From an uncultured Clostridia bacterium (GTDB taxonomy: Bacteria; Bacillota; Clostridia; Christensenellales; UBA1242), in contig CAKVMH010000002.1 of assembly GCA_934772045.1 (NCBI GenBank), positions 186,001-250,000 on the forward strand: DNA of 64,000 nucleotides, in the 5' to 3' direction. This document shows, piece after piece, positions 8,778 through 16,765 of this stretch; the stretch's first letter is position 1, and each line of letters opens with the position of its first letter. The position numbers were made by a program, and so were the translations under genes. Below the pieces are notes generated by a model. The model was not told the origin of the DNA, ran no database searches, and worked only from the letters and a program-made list of their open reading frames with translations.

Positions 8778-9139
8778 TGAAAAATGTAAGACTTGAACGC
8801 ATTAATGCGGAATTAAGGAATCAAATTGCAGATGTTATTGATAATCAATTGCGCGACCCACAAATTAACGCCATGATTTGTGTGCATAGCGTTGATATTA
8901 CACCAGATTTGGGGTATGCCCGCGTTTACATTTCATCTATTGGCGAAACACCACAAGATGAAGTTTTGGCGCGAATTAAAGGCGCAGGCGGGTTTATCCG
9001 TGTTGCCGTTGCTAAAAAAATAAAGTTGCGCATTATGCCAAGGCTTGAATTTTATTTGGACAATAGCGAAGAATACGGCAAAAAAATTGATGACATTTTA
9101 AGCAAAATAACATATTCCACAAAGGAAGATGATGAATAA
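8777..9139 (+). CDS. rbfA: 30S ribosome-binding factor RbfA
   Basis: Late 30S assembly factor needed for 16S rRNA 5'-end maturation and cold adaptation. The 120-aa protein has a single KH-type fold, including the typical DITPDLGYARVYIS strand and the RIMPRLEFYLDNSEEYGKKID segment near the C-terminus. It starts on the stop codon of infB (TAATG) and overlaps truB by 11 bp, which indicates tight translational coupling. Family and position both support it. Confidence 0.93.
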   Translation: MKNVRLERINAELRNQIADVIDNQLRDPQINAMICVHSVDITPDLGYARVYISSIGETPQDEVLARIKGAGGFIRVAVAKKIKLRIMPRLEFYLDNSEEYGKKIDDILSKITYSTKEDDE

Positions 9140-9998
9140 CCAAGAATTAAAAGGCATTTTGCCAATTAACAAGCCACAGGGTTGGACAAGCTTTGACGTT
9201 GTTAACAAAATTAAACACATAATAAGCGTGCGCGGGCTGAAAATAGGGCATTTGGGCACGCTTGACCCAATGGCAACAGGTGTTTTGCTTGTAACAATTG
9301 GCAAAGCAACAAAATTGTTTGATATAATGCAAGAGAAATCAAAATTGTATCGTGCAACATTTCAATTTGGCATTGAAACGGATAGTTTAGATGCAACAGG
9401 CGTTAAAACAAGCGAAAATGATAAAATTGTCACATTAAATGAAATTGAAGCAGTTTTGCCAAAATTTTGTGGTGAAATCAACCAAATTCCGCCTAAATTC
9501 AGCGCAAAATCGGTTAATGGCAAACGCGCATATGATTTGGCAAGGAATAATGCTGAATTTGAGTTGAAAGCAAGCAAAATAAAAGTTAATTATTTCCGCA
9601 CTGTTAACTTTGAAAAGAATATTTGGACTGTCGATATAATGTGTGGCAGTGGCACTTACATTCGTGCCTTGGGCAGGGATATTGCTCATGAACTTGACAC
9701 TGTTGCCACTATGACAAGTTTAGTTAGAACCCAAATTGACAATTTCCGCCTTGAAAATTGCGAAGAGATAGGCGAAATAAGTAAAGACAACATCTCACAA
9801 AAAATTGTTAAAATTAAAGATGTTTTATCACTTCCAATTTTGGAATTAGAAGATAATTTACGCTTTAAAATCTTAAATGGGCAGACCTTAAAAATTGAAA
9901 AGCCAAATGGGGCATATTTGCTAAATGATGAATTAGATACGTTGGCAATCATTCAAATTAAGGATTTTAATGCAAAAATGTCAATTTTTTTGGCATAA
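9129..9998 (+). CDS. truB: tRNA pseudouridine-55 synthase TruB
   Basis: Makes pseudouridine 55 in the T-loop of nearly all tRNAs. The catalytic motif GTLDPMATG, with the nucleophilic aspartate at about residue 46, is intact. The KP-x-GWTSFD motif near the N-terminus and the RTQIDNFRLE region are also typical. The length of 289 aa is normal. There are two adjacent ATG codons, and either could start. It ends the translation operon; ribF, which often follows truB, is not here. The next gene is efp, with its own promoter. Confidence 0.95.
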   Translation: MMNNQELKGILPINKPQGWTSFDVVNKIKHIISVRGLKIGHLGTLDPMATGVLLVTIGKATKLFDIMQEKSKLYRATFQFGIETDSLDATGVKTSENDKIVTLNEIEAVLPKFCGEINQIPPKFSAKSVNGKRAYDLARNNAEFELKASKIKVNYFRTVNFEKNIWTVDIMCGSGTYIRALGRDIAHELDTVATMTSLVRTQIDNFRLENCEEIGEISKDNISQKIVKIKDVLSLPILELEDNLRFKILNGQTLKIEKPNGAYLLNDELDTLAIIQIKDFNAKMSIFLA

Positions 9999-10019
9999 AT
10001 AGTTGGCAAAAATGCCAAA

Positions 10020-10049
10020 TTGTGCTAAACTTAAAAAGTTAAATACAAT
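10020..10049 (+). promoter_or_regulatory. Probable promoter of efp
   Basis: TTGTGC (10020-10025), 18-bp spacer, TACAAT (10044-10049). Just upstream, TTGGCA-AAAA-TGCCAA (10003-10018) forms a small hairpin after truB. It has no following T-run, so it is at best a weak terminator. Confidence 0.55.
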
Positions 10050-10085
10050 GCTAAATTAGCAAATATAATTAAAAGGAAAATTTTT

Positions 10086-10664
10086 ATGATTACAGCAGGT
10101 GATATTAGAAAAGGTGTTATTTTTGACGATGGCACATCAACTGACCCAAGGAAACCAAGTTTGTTTTTGGTTGTTGATTTCCAACACGTTAAACCAGGTA
10201 AGGGTGCAGCGTTTGTTAGGACAACAATTAAAAATGTTATAACAGGCAAAGTTTTGGAACGCACATACAACCCAAGTGAAAAAATTAACGACATTTCAAT
10301 TGAGCGTAAAGAGATGGTTTACCTTTACAATGAAGGTGATTTGTACTATTTCATGGACAACCAAACATACGACCAAATTCCTTTCAACTATGAAAGTGTT
10401 AAAGATGTGTTGAACTTTGTTGTTGAAAACACAAATTGCAATGTTCAATTCTATAATGGCACACCTATCAATGTTGAACCACCAATTTTCGTTGAACTTA
10501 CAGTGACAAAGGCTGACCCAGCAGTTCGTGGCGATACAGTTAAAACAGGTGGCAAGCCAGTTACGCTTGAAACTGGTTACACACTTCAAGTTCCTATGTT
10601 TGTAAACGAAGGTGACCGTATCCGCGTTGACACTCGTACAGGCGAATATATGGAAAGGTTGTAA
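10086..10664 (+). CDS. efp: Elongation factor P
   Basis: Rescues ribosomes stalled at consecutive prolines. The 192-aa protein has the three beta-barrel domains of the family. The tip loop is HVKPGKGAAF with lysine at about 39, the residue that carries the modification when present. The N-terminal barrel has a few extra residues (DGTSTDPRKP) compared with the common form. The C-terminal YMERL end is typical. It has an AAAGG ribosome-binding site, and is followed by a strong terminator, so it is monocistronic. Confidence 0.95.
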   Translation: MITAGDIRKGVIFDDGTSTDPRKPSLFLVVDFQHVKPGKGAAFVRTTIKNVITGKVLERTYNPSEKINDISIERKEMVYLYNEGDLYYFMDNQTYDQIPFNYESVKDVLNFVVENTNCNVQFYNGTPINVEPPIFVELTVTKADPAVRGDTVKTGGKPVTLETGYTLQVPMFVNEGDRIRVDTRTGEYMERL

Positions 10665-10724
10665 AATTTAAGTGTACAACCATCAAAAGAAATTAATGTT
10701 TCTTTGAATAAAAAGTCGAAAAAA

Positions 10725-10753
10725 CAATACCTTTGTGGTATTGCTTTTTTTTT
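10725..10753 (+). terminator. Intrinsic terminator of efp
   Basis: Perfect 7-bp stem CAATACC / GGTATTG with a 5-base loop, followed by a run of nine T. Confidence 0.9.
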
Positions 10754-10788
10754 GTAATTTTAATTTATTGTTTGTAATATTTTGCAGT

Positions 10789-11694
10789 ATGTTAAAAGAT
10801 TATTTAGACAGCGAAACATACGCATTGATAACTAAGTTTTTTAAATTTACCGACATAACCGAAATAAGAATGAGGATTAACCAAAAACTGATAGTTTGCG
10901 TCAAAAACAAAAAATACTACTTAAAAGACACCGAACAAAATTTTGTTATGGTTACAAAACCGATGCTTGAAAATTTCATTCGTAGGATAAGTGAAAACTC
11001 GCTTTACGCTTACAATGAAAGTTTAATTCAGGGCTACATCACTTTGCCAAAAGGCGTACGCGTGGGCATTTGTGGCAATTATGTGTTTGATAACGGCAAG
11101 TTGGTTACGATAAAAGATTTTCAAGCGGTCAACATTCGTATACCGCACCAAGTTAAAAATTGTAGCCTTAATGCCTACGAGTATTTGGTTGACGGCGACA
11201 AAGTTGAAAGTTGTTTAATTATATCTCCGCCTGGGGCAGGTAAAACAACATTTTTGCGCGATTTTGTTTATCAGTTATGCGAACATAACATTTCAAAAAA
11301 CATTTTAGTTGTAGATGAGCGCAACGAAATATGTTCATGTGTTGATGGCGTGCCAGAATTAAATTTAGGCGGATTTTGCGACATTATAACAAATTGCGAT
11401 AAGCAAACCGCATTTAAAAACGGCATAAGAAGCATGAGCCCAGATGTGATTGTTACAGACGAATTAGACCTTGAAAAGGACTTAAATACAATAAAAGAAG
11501 CGATGAATTGCGGTGTTAAAGTGATTGCAACAATACACGCAAAAAACATTGCAGAATTAAAGCGTAAAGCAAGTTTTGAAAAGATAATTGAAGATAAGTT
11601 TTTTAACCGTTTTGTGGTGCTTGGCAATGAAGAAGGCCCAGGCACACTCAATGCGGTGTTTAACGATAAATTGAATTATTTATATTGTAGGTAA
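10789..11694 (+). CDS. spoIIIAA: Stage III sporulation protein AA (ATPase of the SpoIIIA channel)
   Basis: Predicted cytoplasmic ATPase of the mother-cell half of the SpoIIIA-SpoIIQ channel, related to secretion ATPases. Walker A SPPGAGKTT lies near residue 150, and a Walker B-like region VIVTDEL follows. The ATG at 10789 is chosen because the longer open frame would begin inside the efp terminator. This gives 301 aa, the family's normal size. It opens an eight-gene operon that runs without a break to 15479. Expression from mother-cell sigma-E is expected from the family, but no clear sigma-E promoter could be picked out. Confidence 0.92.
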   Translation: MLKDYLDSETYALITKFFKFTDITEIRMRINQKLIVCVKNKKYYLKDTEQNFVMVTKPMLENFIRRISENSLYAYNESLIQGYITLPKGVRVGICGNYVFDNGKLVTIKDFQAVNIRIPHQVKNCSLNAYEYLVDGDKVESCLIISPPGAGKTTFLRDFVYQLCEHNISKNILVVDERNEICSCVDGVPELNLGGFCDIITNCDKQTAFKNGIRSMSPDVIVTDELDLEKDLNTIKEAMNCGVKVIATIHAKNIAELKRKASFEKIIEDKFFNRFVVLGNEEGPGTLNAVFNDKLNYLYCR

Positions 11695-11697
11695 ACT

Positions 11698-12171
11698 ATG
11701 AAATGGATATTAATTTTAACCTTAATAGTTGTGATAATGCTAATTGCATTTTCGGTGAGTGAGCAATATAAGGACAAATACGATTTTTACAAAAATTTAA
11801 AACTATTTTTAAATCAACTTAAAATTAACATTTCATTTAAACAAGATAAACTAGAAAAATTTTTAAACGAAGCAAAACCTAAGAAAAATTTTAAAATTTT
11901 TATAAATTCATACCAAAATTACTTAAAAACCAACAATTTTGATTCATCGAATTTAATTTTGTTGGAAAATGACGAAAAAATCGAATTAGCGAATATTGTT
12001 AAAAATATTGGCAAATTCGACAAAAACAATGAAATATATCAACTGGACAGTTTCTTATTAAATATTGATGAAAAACTTAAAACAGCGCAGGAAAACAAAA
12101 CAAAATTGTGTCCGCTAATTATAAAGCTGTCCTTTTTGTTTGCGCTGGGACTTGCTATTTTATTAATTTAG
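11698..12171 (+). CDS. spoIIIAB: Stage III sporulation protein AB
   Basis: Membrane protein of the SpoIIIA complex, distantly like GspF-type platform proteins of secretion systems. There is one hydrophobic segment at each end (residues about 2-20 and 140-157), with a helical, Lys/Asn-rich cytoplasmic domain between. The 157-aa length fits. It starts 4 bp after spoIIIAA and is followed by spoIIIAC after 8 bp. The sequence itself is divergent; the operon position makes the call. Confidence 0.82.
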   Translation: MKWILILTLIVVIMLIAFSVSEQYKDKYDFYKNLKLFLNQLKINISFKQDKLEKFLNEAKPKKNFKIFINSYQNYLKTNNFDSSNLILLENDEKIELANIVKNIGKFDKNNEIYQLDSFLLNIDEKLKTAQENKTKLCPLIIKLSFLFALGLAILLI

Positions 12172-12179
12172 GTGGTTTT

Positions 12180-12368
12180 ATGGAAATTATTTTTAAACTT
12201 GCCGGCATTGGCTTAATCACATCAATTGTAAATCAAATTTTAAAGTATTGCGGAAAGGAAGAAATTGCGTCAATAACAACACTTGCTGGCTTAATTATCA
12301 GTTTGCTTGTGGTGGTCGATTTGGTGCAAGAGTTGTTTGCCACAGTCAAAACGTTATTTGTGTTGTAG
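12180..12368 (+). CDS. spoIIIAC: Stage III sporulation protein AC
   Basis: Small 62-aa protein with two membrane segments, the usual size of SpoIIIAC. The true start is the ATG at 12180, behind an AGGTGG ribosome-binding site; the frame is open upstream into spoIIIAB but has no better start. The sequence begins MEIIFKLAGIG, with LKYCGKEEIAS between the two helices, as in the family. It is part of the mother-cell membrane channel with SpoIIIAD and AE. Confidence 0.9.
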   Translation: MEIIFKLAGIGLITSIVNQILKYCGKEEIASITTLAGLIISLLVVVDLVQELFATVKTLFVL

Positions 12369-12374
12369 GTTAAA

Positions 12375-12761
12375 ATGAGTCTGCTTTTAAAAATTATTGC
12401 AGTTGCATTTGTGACAGTTTTGGCTAACATGCTTGTCAAACAAACGCGCCCAGAAATTGCCTTGTTAATTTCAATCGTGGGCAGTATTTTGATAATAATT
12501 ATGACTGTGGACAGCATAAGGCAAGTTCTAGCCAAATTTTTTTCAATTTTTGAAAGCACGGGCATAAATAACAACCTTTTAACACCGCTTTTCAAAATAA
12601 TTGCAATAGGCTATATTGCGGAATTTGGCGCAAATGTGTGCACAGATGCTGGTGCCAACAGTATAGCAGATAAAATTTTGTTTTCAGCAAAACTTGTTAT
12701 CCTTTTAGTTGCATTGCCGATTATTACAACTGTAATCGACATGGTGGTGGGGTTGTTATGA
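12375..12761 (+). CDS. spoIIIAD: Stage III sporulation protein AD
   Basis: Integral membrane component of the SpoIIIA channel. It is 128 aa with three to four hydrophobic helices, and includes the conserved AIGYIAEFGANVCTDAG segment between helices. It starts 6 bp after spoIIIAC and overlaps the spoIIIAE start by 4 bp (ATGA), so translation is probably coupled. Operon order and helix pattern make the call safe. Confidence 0.9.
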   Translation: MSLLLKIIAVAFVTVLANMLVKQTRPEIALLISIVGSILIIIMTVDSIRQVLAKFFSIFESTGINNNLLTPLFKIIAIGYIAEFGANVCTDAGANSIADKILFSAKLVILLVALPIITTVIDMVVGLL

Positions 12762-14059
12762 TTACAAGTTTAACAAAACTCACTAATTGTTTTGCTGTAC
12801 GTTTTAATGGCAATAAAAAGAAATTTCAGGCAAGATATAAGCAAAAGTGCAATACAATCATAAAGCAACAAGCGATAACAATTTTTGCCATGATAATTGT
12901 AATCGTTGCATGCGCGTTGGTTATGCCAAAATACGCATATTGCGCAACTGAAAGTGTAACAAACATAAGCCAGGAATTAAACGATACAGTCGTTAACGAA
13001 TTAAACGAGATTGACTTTTCACCTTTTAATGATGTTGTTAATCAATTTGAATTAGAGCAAACCAACATGTTTTCAATAACAAGCATTAAAAACAAAGTCT
13101 ACTCAATCATTTCAGGTGAAAATGCGGTAAGTTATTCAAGCATGCTCAATTGCGTTTTAAGTTTGATAGGTGGCTCAATATTCAAATTTTTGCCGTTGAT
13201 GTCGGTTATTATTGCAATAGGCGTAATTGGCAACATGCTGTCCGGATTTAAAAGCAAATTTAGTGAAAAATCTACATCTAACTTAATACAAATGGTTTGC
13301 TTTATGGCTGTAAGCGTGTTAATTGTAACTATGGTTAAAAACATTGTAACCCTAGCCACGAACTCGGTTAACAACATGACGTCGCAAATGAACGCTGTTT
13401 TTCCAATTTTGCTAACGCTTATGATAGGCTTAGGTGCAAATGCCAGCGTGGCAGTTTATAAGCCCATTGTTGCTATAATTTCAACTTATGTAGCAGGGTT
13501 CTTCACTTATTTTATTGTGCCGTTGTTTATGCTTAGTTTTGTGTTTTCAATAATAACAAACATAACCGATAATGTTAAGTTGGACAAGTTTAATGCTTTT
13601 ATTTCAAGTTTCTTTAAATGGAGCGTTGGGCTAGTGTTCACAATATTCTTTGCAATATTCACATTGCAAGGCATCACAGCGGGCAAATTTGATAGTTTAA
13701 GCATACGCACAACAAAATACACAATCAAAAGTTATGTGCCTGTCATGGGCGGATATTTGGCAGATGGAATGGATTTAATTTTGGCAAGCACTGTGCTTAT
13801 CAAAAACGCTGTTGGCTTTGTGGGTATTTTGCTAACATTAAGCACAATTATAACACCATTAATCCAAATTGCTTTATTTAGCCTTTTAGTTAAACTTGTT
13901 TCGGCAGTTTTGCAAACAATGGGCGAAGTGAAAACATCTAACTTTCTAACATCAATTTCAAAGTCAATTACAATGCTTTCCACTGCAATTATTGCGGTTG
14001 GATTTATGTATTTGTTGTCGGTTGGGCTTATTATGACAAGCGCAAATGTGGTGATTTAA
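12758..14059 (+). CDS. spoIIIAE: Stage III sporulation protein AE
   Basis: Largest membrane component of the channel, 433 aa. A signal-like hydrophobic stretch at about 38-62 is followed by an extracytoplasmic segment (about 65-135) and six to seven membrane helices to the end. The GLGANASVAVYKP and ALQTMGE-like (VLQTMGEVK) motifs are typical of SpoIIIAE. The N-terminal about 35 residues are unusually basic. It abuts spoIIIAF. In the family it is the likely permease-like part of the feeding tube between mother cell and forespore. Confidence 0.92.
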   Translation: MITSLTKLTNCFAVRFNGNKKKFQARYKQKCNTIIKQQAITIFAMIIVIVACALVMPKYAYCATESVTNISQELNDTVVNELNEIDFSPFNDVVNQFELEQTNMFSITSIKNKVYSIISGENAVSYSSMLNCVLSLIGGSIFKFLPLMSVIIAIGVIGNMLSGFKSKFSEKSTSNLIQMVCFMAVSVLIVTMVKNIVTLATNSVNNMTSQMNAVFPILLTLMIGLGANASVAVYKPIVAIISTYVAGFFTYFIVPLFMLSFVFSIITNITDNVKLDKFNAFISSFFKWSVGLVFTIFFAIFTLQGITAGKFDSLSIRTTKYTIKSYVPVMGGYLADGMDLILASTVLIKNAVGFVGILLTLSTIITPLIQIALFSLLVKLVSAVLQTMGEVKTSNFLTSISKSITMLSTAIIAVGFMYLLSVGLIMTSANVVI

Positions 14060-14060
14060 T

Positions 14061-14534
14061 ATGAAAGCATACATAATCAGTATTTTAGGAATAACACTCT
14101 GTGGTGTTTTAATCGACATAATGTTGCCAACAGGCACGACAAGTAGGTACATAAAAGGCATATTTTCAATTTTTGTGGTGGCGGTTGTTTTAAATCCAGT
14201 TATAACATTCTTCGCAAATTACAGCAATATGGACATTAAATATGATGAAATTGAAGTGAGCACCAAATTGATTGATTATATAAATAATCAAAAGGTGATG
14301 GCAACGCAGAACGCCATCAAGAATGATTTGGACGAGCAAGGGGCACACAATATCGACATAACAATCAAATTTAGTTTCGAAAACAACGAAATTGTATATA
14401 AATCGTGCCTTGTAAACCTAAAAAAGTTAGTCTACCAACCGAAGGACAAGCATATTAGTAAATATGAGTTGATAACAAACACAGTGCAACAACACACAAA
14501 TTTACCAAGCGAGGTGATAATTTTCGATGAGTGA
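14061..14534 (+). CDS. spoIIIAF: Stage III sporulation protein AF
   Basis: Membrane-anchored component of the SpoIIIA complex. It has two N-terminal helices (about 3-20 and 32-52) with the conserved LMPTGTTSRYIKG-like loop (here IMLPTGTTSRYIKG) between them, then a soluble domain of about 100 aa of ring-building type. It starts one base after the spoIIIAE stop and overlaps spoIIIAG by 8 bp. The length of 157 aa is slightly short but normal. Confidence 0.88.
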   Translation: MKAYIISILGITLCGVLIDIMLPTGTTSRYIKGIFSIFVVAVVLNPVITFFANYSNMDIKYDEIEVSTKLIDYINNQKVMATQNAIKNDLDEQGAHNIDITIKFSFENNEIVYKSCLVNLKKLVYQPKDKHISKYELITNTVQQHTNLPSEVIIFDE

Positions 14535-14982
14535 CAGTGAAAAGAAGGTTAAATTTAAATGGCTTGAAAAACTTAAAAATGTAAAGCACATTGAAATTTA
14601 CATAGCTATCATTTTCGTGGTGCTGTTAGTGTTAATTTACTTTTCAAGCACGCAATCATCTGGCACAAAATCGAAAGTAAAATCAAACGCCAATTCAACC
14701 TTAACAATCACCGAATATGTTGACGATTTAGAATCAAACCTGGAAGACATTTTATCTAACATAGGCGGGGTTAGCAATGTTAAGGTAATGATAACGCTTG
14801 ACATGAAACAGGTTAGCATCAACGATTCCAAAATCAATTTGGAGACATTTCCGCCTGTTAAAGGCGTCATTGTTACAGCTAAGGGGCTAAACGACACCGC
14901 TAAACGTTTAAAAGTGTTGCGCGCAGTAGAAGCAGTTATTGACATCACAAATGGTAACATAGAGATTTTATCAAGTGAGTAG
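14527..14982 (+). CDS. spoIIIAG: Stage III sporulation protein AG
   Basis: Forms a large ring in the intermembrane space in Bacillus. It has one transmembrane helix at about 19-37, a Ser/Thr-rich linker, then a ring-building-motif domain. The family hallmark GVIVTAKGLNDTAKRLKVLRAV-like region is present near residues 117-140 (VKGVIVTAKG seen). It is 151 aa, shorter than the about 220 aa of Bacillus but like other clostridial forms. It overlaps spoIIIAF and is followed by spoIIIAH after 8 bp. Confidence 0.9.
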   Translation: MSDSEKKVKFKWLEKLKNVKHIEIYIAIIFVVLLVLIYFSSTQSSGTKSKVKSNANSTLTITEYVDDLESNLEDILSNIGGVSNVKVMITLDMKQVSINDSKINLETFPPVKGVIVTAKGLNDTAKRLKVLRAVEAVIDITNGNIEILSSE

Positions 14983-14990
14983 GAGGTTTT

Positions 14991-15479
14991 ATGAAAAAAA
15001 CATTAAGCAAAAGGAAAAAAATTATAATTTTATCAGTTATGGTGGCACTATTGTTAGTCACAGGCTATGTAAACGTGGCTTTAAACAGTTCATTGAGCAA
15101 AAGGCAAACAACTCAAACAAGCACAACAAATGCAAGTTTTTATGTAACATACCGCACCGAGCGTGAAGCTACAAGGGCACAAGAAATCCAATTTTACGAC
15201 TCGATTTTAACAAGCGCAACAGCAAGTGAATCAGCAAAAGCAGAAGCGGAAACTAACAAATTGCAATTAATAGAACAAATGGAAAAAGAACTTGTAACAG
15301 AAGGCATTATCCGCGGTAAAGGTTTTAGCGACGCTATTGTTTCATCTTCAAGCAGTAATGTAAATGTTTTCGTTCAATCAGCAGAACTTTCAAAAGCCGA
15401 AGTTGCACAAATTGCTAAGGTGGTTACGCAACAATTAGGCGTTGAAATTGATAAAGTTATAATTATACCATCGGTGTAG
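14991..15479 (+). CDS. spoIIIAH: Stage III sporulation protein AH
   Basis: Bitopic mother-cell membrane protein whose outer domain binds SpoIIQ across the intermembrane space. A basic N-terminus, one helix (about 12-30), a Thr/Ser-rich linker with coiled-coil character, and a C-terminal YscJ-like ring domain (GFSDAIV...NVFVQSAELSKAEVAQI) are seen. GGAGG lies 5 bases before the ATG. It ends the spoIIIA operon. The 188 bp after it, up to the next gene, hold only the next gene's promoter. Confidence 0.92.
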   Translation: MKKTLSKRKKIIILSVMVALLLVTGYVNVALNSSLSKRQTTQTSTTNASFYVTYRTEREATRAQEIQFYDSILTSATASESAKAEAETNKLQLIEQMEKELVTEGIIRGKGFSDAIVSSSSSNVNVFVQSAELSKAEVAQIAKVVTQQLGVEIDKVIIIPSV

Positions 15480-15621
15480 GCTATAAAAGCTAAACATCGC
15501 GCAAGCAAAACATAATTTAAAGCATTTAGTGGTAGCATTTATCATCGCATTAATTTGAAAGCAAAATGAATTATAACTTTTAATTGCTAACACAAAAAAG
15601 TTAGGTTTAATTGTAAAATGT

Positions 15622-15651
15622 TTGCAAAATCTCATTTTCCTGTGTTATACT
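15622..15651 (+). promoter_or_regulatory. Promoter of the Asp23-family gene
   Basis: TTGCAA (15622-15627), 18-bp spacer, TATACT (15646-15651) with an upstream TGTG. It is followed by an AGAGG ribosome-binding site and the ATG at 15668. Confidence 0.75.
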
Positions 15652-15667
15652 AAACATAGAGGTTTTT

Positions 15668-16024
15668 ATGGCACAAATTAAAAATATGAATGGCGAAAAT
15701 GAAACATTAATCAATAAGAACATGGTTGTTTCAATAATAAGCCTTGCAACAAAGGAAATTTCAGGCGTAATTGACTTATATCAACCAAAAAGGTTTTTCT
15801 TTAAAAAATTGTTTGACTCAAACATTGGCCGTGGTGTTCGCGTGCGCTATACAAAATCAGGCGTTGTAATTGATATTTATGTTGTGGTCGACACTGAAGT
15901 TGAAGTGAACGACATTGTTTATCGCGTGCAACAAAATGTTAAAAATAGCATTAACTCGTTGTTACCATTGAAAATTGTGTCAATTAACGTTCACATCATG
16001 GACGCTGAAAAAAGTTCTCTCTAA
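15668..16024 (+). CDS. Asp23/Gls24 family envelope protein
   Basis: 118-aa member of the Asp23 family (DUF322), like Bacillus YqhY, which is encoded next to nusB and thought to act in envelope or fatty-acid homeostasis. The typical I-S-L-A-x-KEISGVIDLYQ start, the basic RGVRVRYTKSGVVIDIYVVV strand pair and the QxxVKNSINSLLPLKIVSINVHI ending are seen in part or whole. No membrane segment. It has its own promoter and a terminator-like structure after it, so it is monocistronic. The precise role is unknown. Confidence 0.85.
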   Translation: MAQIKNMNGENETLINKNMVVSIISLATKEISGVIDLYQPKRFFFKKLFDSNIGRGVRVRYTKSGVVIDIYVVVDTEVEVNDIVYRVQQNVKNSINSLLPLKIVSINVHIMDAEKSSL

Positions 16025-16041
16025 CAAACAATATAACTAAC

Positions 16042-16068
16042 GCAAGCCACAAATAGTGGTTTGCTTTT
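16042..16068 (+). terminator. Terminator-like nested hairpin after the Asp23-family gene
   Basis: Stem GCAAGCCAC / GTGGTTTGC (one G-T pair) with loop AAATA, then TTTT. It is nested inside a wider pairing of CTCTCTAA (16017-16024) with TTAGAGAG (16083-16090), which is followed by TTTTT. Confidence 0.65.
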
Positions 16069-16183
16069 AACTTATATTAGGTTTAGAGAGTTTTTCTATT
16101 TAAACAAATACATTACTTAATAACACACCTAAACAACCACAATTGTTAAAACCAAAATGTGAGAGTTTAATACAGGAGAAGAT

Positions 16184-16555
16184 ATGAAAAGAACAGAAAT
16201 GCGCGAATTAGCATTTAAAACAATTTATTCAAAGTTTTTTAACCCAGATGAAATGGACGTGCTTGAAAATGCAGATGCTGATTGTTTGCAATTTGTAAAC
16301 ACAATTCTAAACAATTTTGCTGAACATTATAATGAGATAAACGATAAAATATCATCAAATTTAAAAGGTTATACAATTGAACGCTTATTTAAAATAGATT
16401 TATCCATTTTAATCTTGGCAGTGATAGAATTAGATTATGTCAAAGAAACACCAAAACAAGTAGTTATTAATGAATGTGTGGAGCTAGCCAAAAAGTATTC
16501 CACTGAAAAAAGCCCTAAGTTCATCAATGGCTTTTTAGCAAGTATGTATAATTAA
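16184..16555 (+). CDS. nusB: Transcription antitermination factor NusB
   Basis: All-helical RNA-binding protein that works with NusE (S10) on boxA RNA in rRNA operons. The N-terminal RTEMRELAFKTIYSK start, central FKIDLSILILAVIELDY and C-terminal VVINECVELAKKYSTEKSPKFINGFLASMY are diagnostic. The 123-aa length is at the short end. The ATG follows ACAGGAGA. The last about 29 bases of the gene are the start of a tandem repeat that continues downstream to about 16730. The usual downstream genes xseA-xseB follow. Confidence 0.94.
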   Translation: MKRTEMRELAFKTIYSKFFNPDEMDVLENADADCLQFVNTILNNFAEHYNEINDKISSNLKGYTIERLFKIDLSILILAVIELDYVKETPKQVVINECVELAKKYSTEKSPKFINGFLASMYN

Positions 16556-16565
16556 TAAAAAAGGT

Positions 16566-16621
16566 AAAGCCATTGTCAAGCCAAATTTAAGGTAATAAAT
16601 TTGGATTTCTTATGGCTTTTT
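16566..16621 (+). terminator. Nested-hairpin terminator after nusB, first copy
   Basis: AAAGCCAT (16566-16573) with ATGGCTTT (16612-16619), inner stem 16581-16589 with 16596-16604, ending in TTTTT. The duplication makes a second copy at 16652-16707. Confidence 0.6.
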
Positions 16622-16651
16622 AGCAAGCATGTATAACTAACTAAAAAGGGT

Positions 16652-16707
16652 AAAGCCATTGTCAAGCCAAATTTAAGGTAGTAAATTTGGATTTCTTATG
16701 GCTTTTT
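16652..16707 (+). terminator. Nested-hairpin terminator, duplicated copy
   Basis: Same structure as at 16566-16621, made by the tandem duplication: AAAGCCAT (16652-16659) pairs with ATGGCTTT (16698-16705). It lies about 30 bp before a TATAAT (16738-16743) that is the likely -10 element for xseA; its -35 is poor. Confidence 0.55.
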
Positions 16708-16765
16708 AGCAAGTATGTATAATTAACTAAAAGATGATATAATCATATGGTAAAACAATACAAAG

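Larger units (their letters stand above)
16527..16726 (+). repeat. Tandem duplication (85-86 bp unit) of the nusB tail and its hairpin
   Basis: Copies start at 16527, 16612 and 16698; two are full and the third stops after about 29 bases. Each begins with the final codons of nusB (ATGGCTTTTTAGCAAG...). Within each full unit AAAGCCAT pairs with the ATGGCTTT that opens the next unit, enclosing CCAAATTTA / TAAATTTGG. The copies differ at only a few bases, so the event is recent. Confidence 0.9.

Noticed and set aside
10735..10788. Longer GTG start for spoIIIAA
   Set aside because: It lies inside the efp terminator hairpin. The ATG at 10789 gives the usual protein length.
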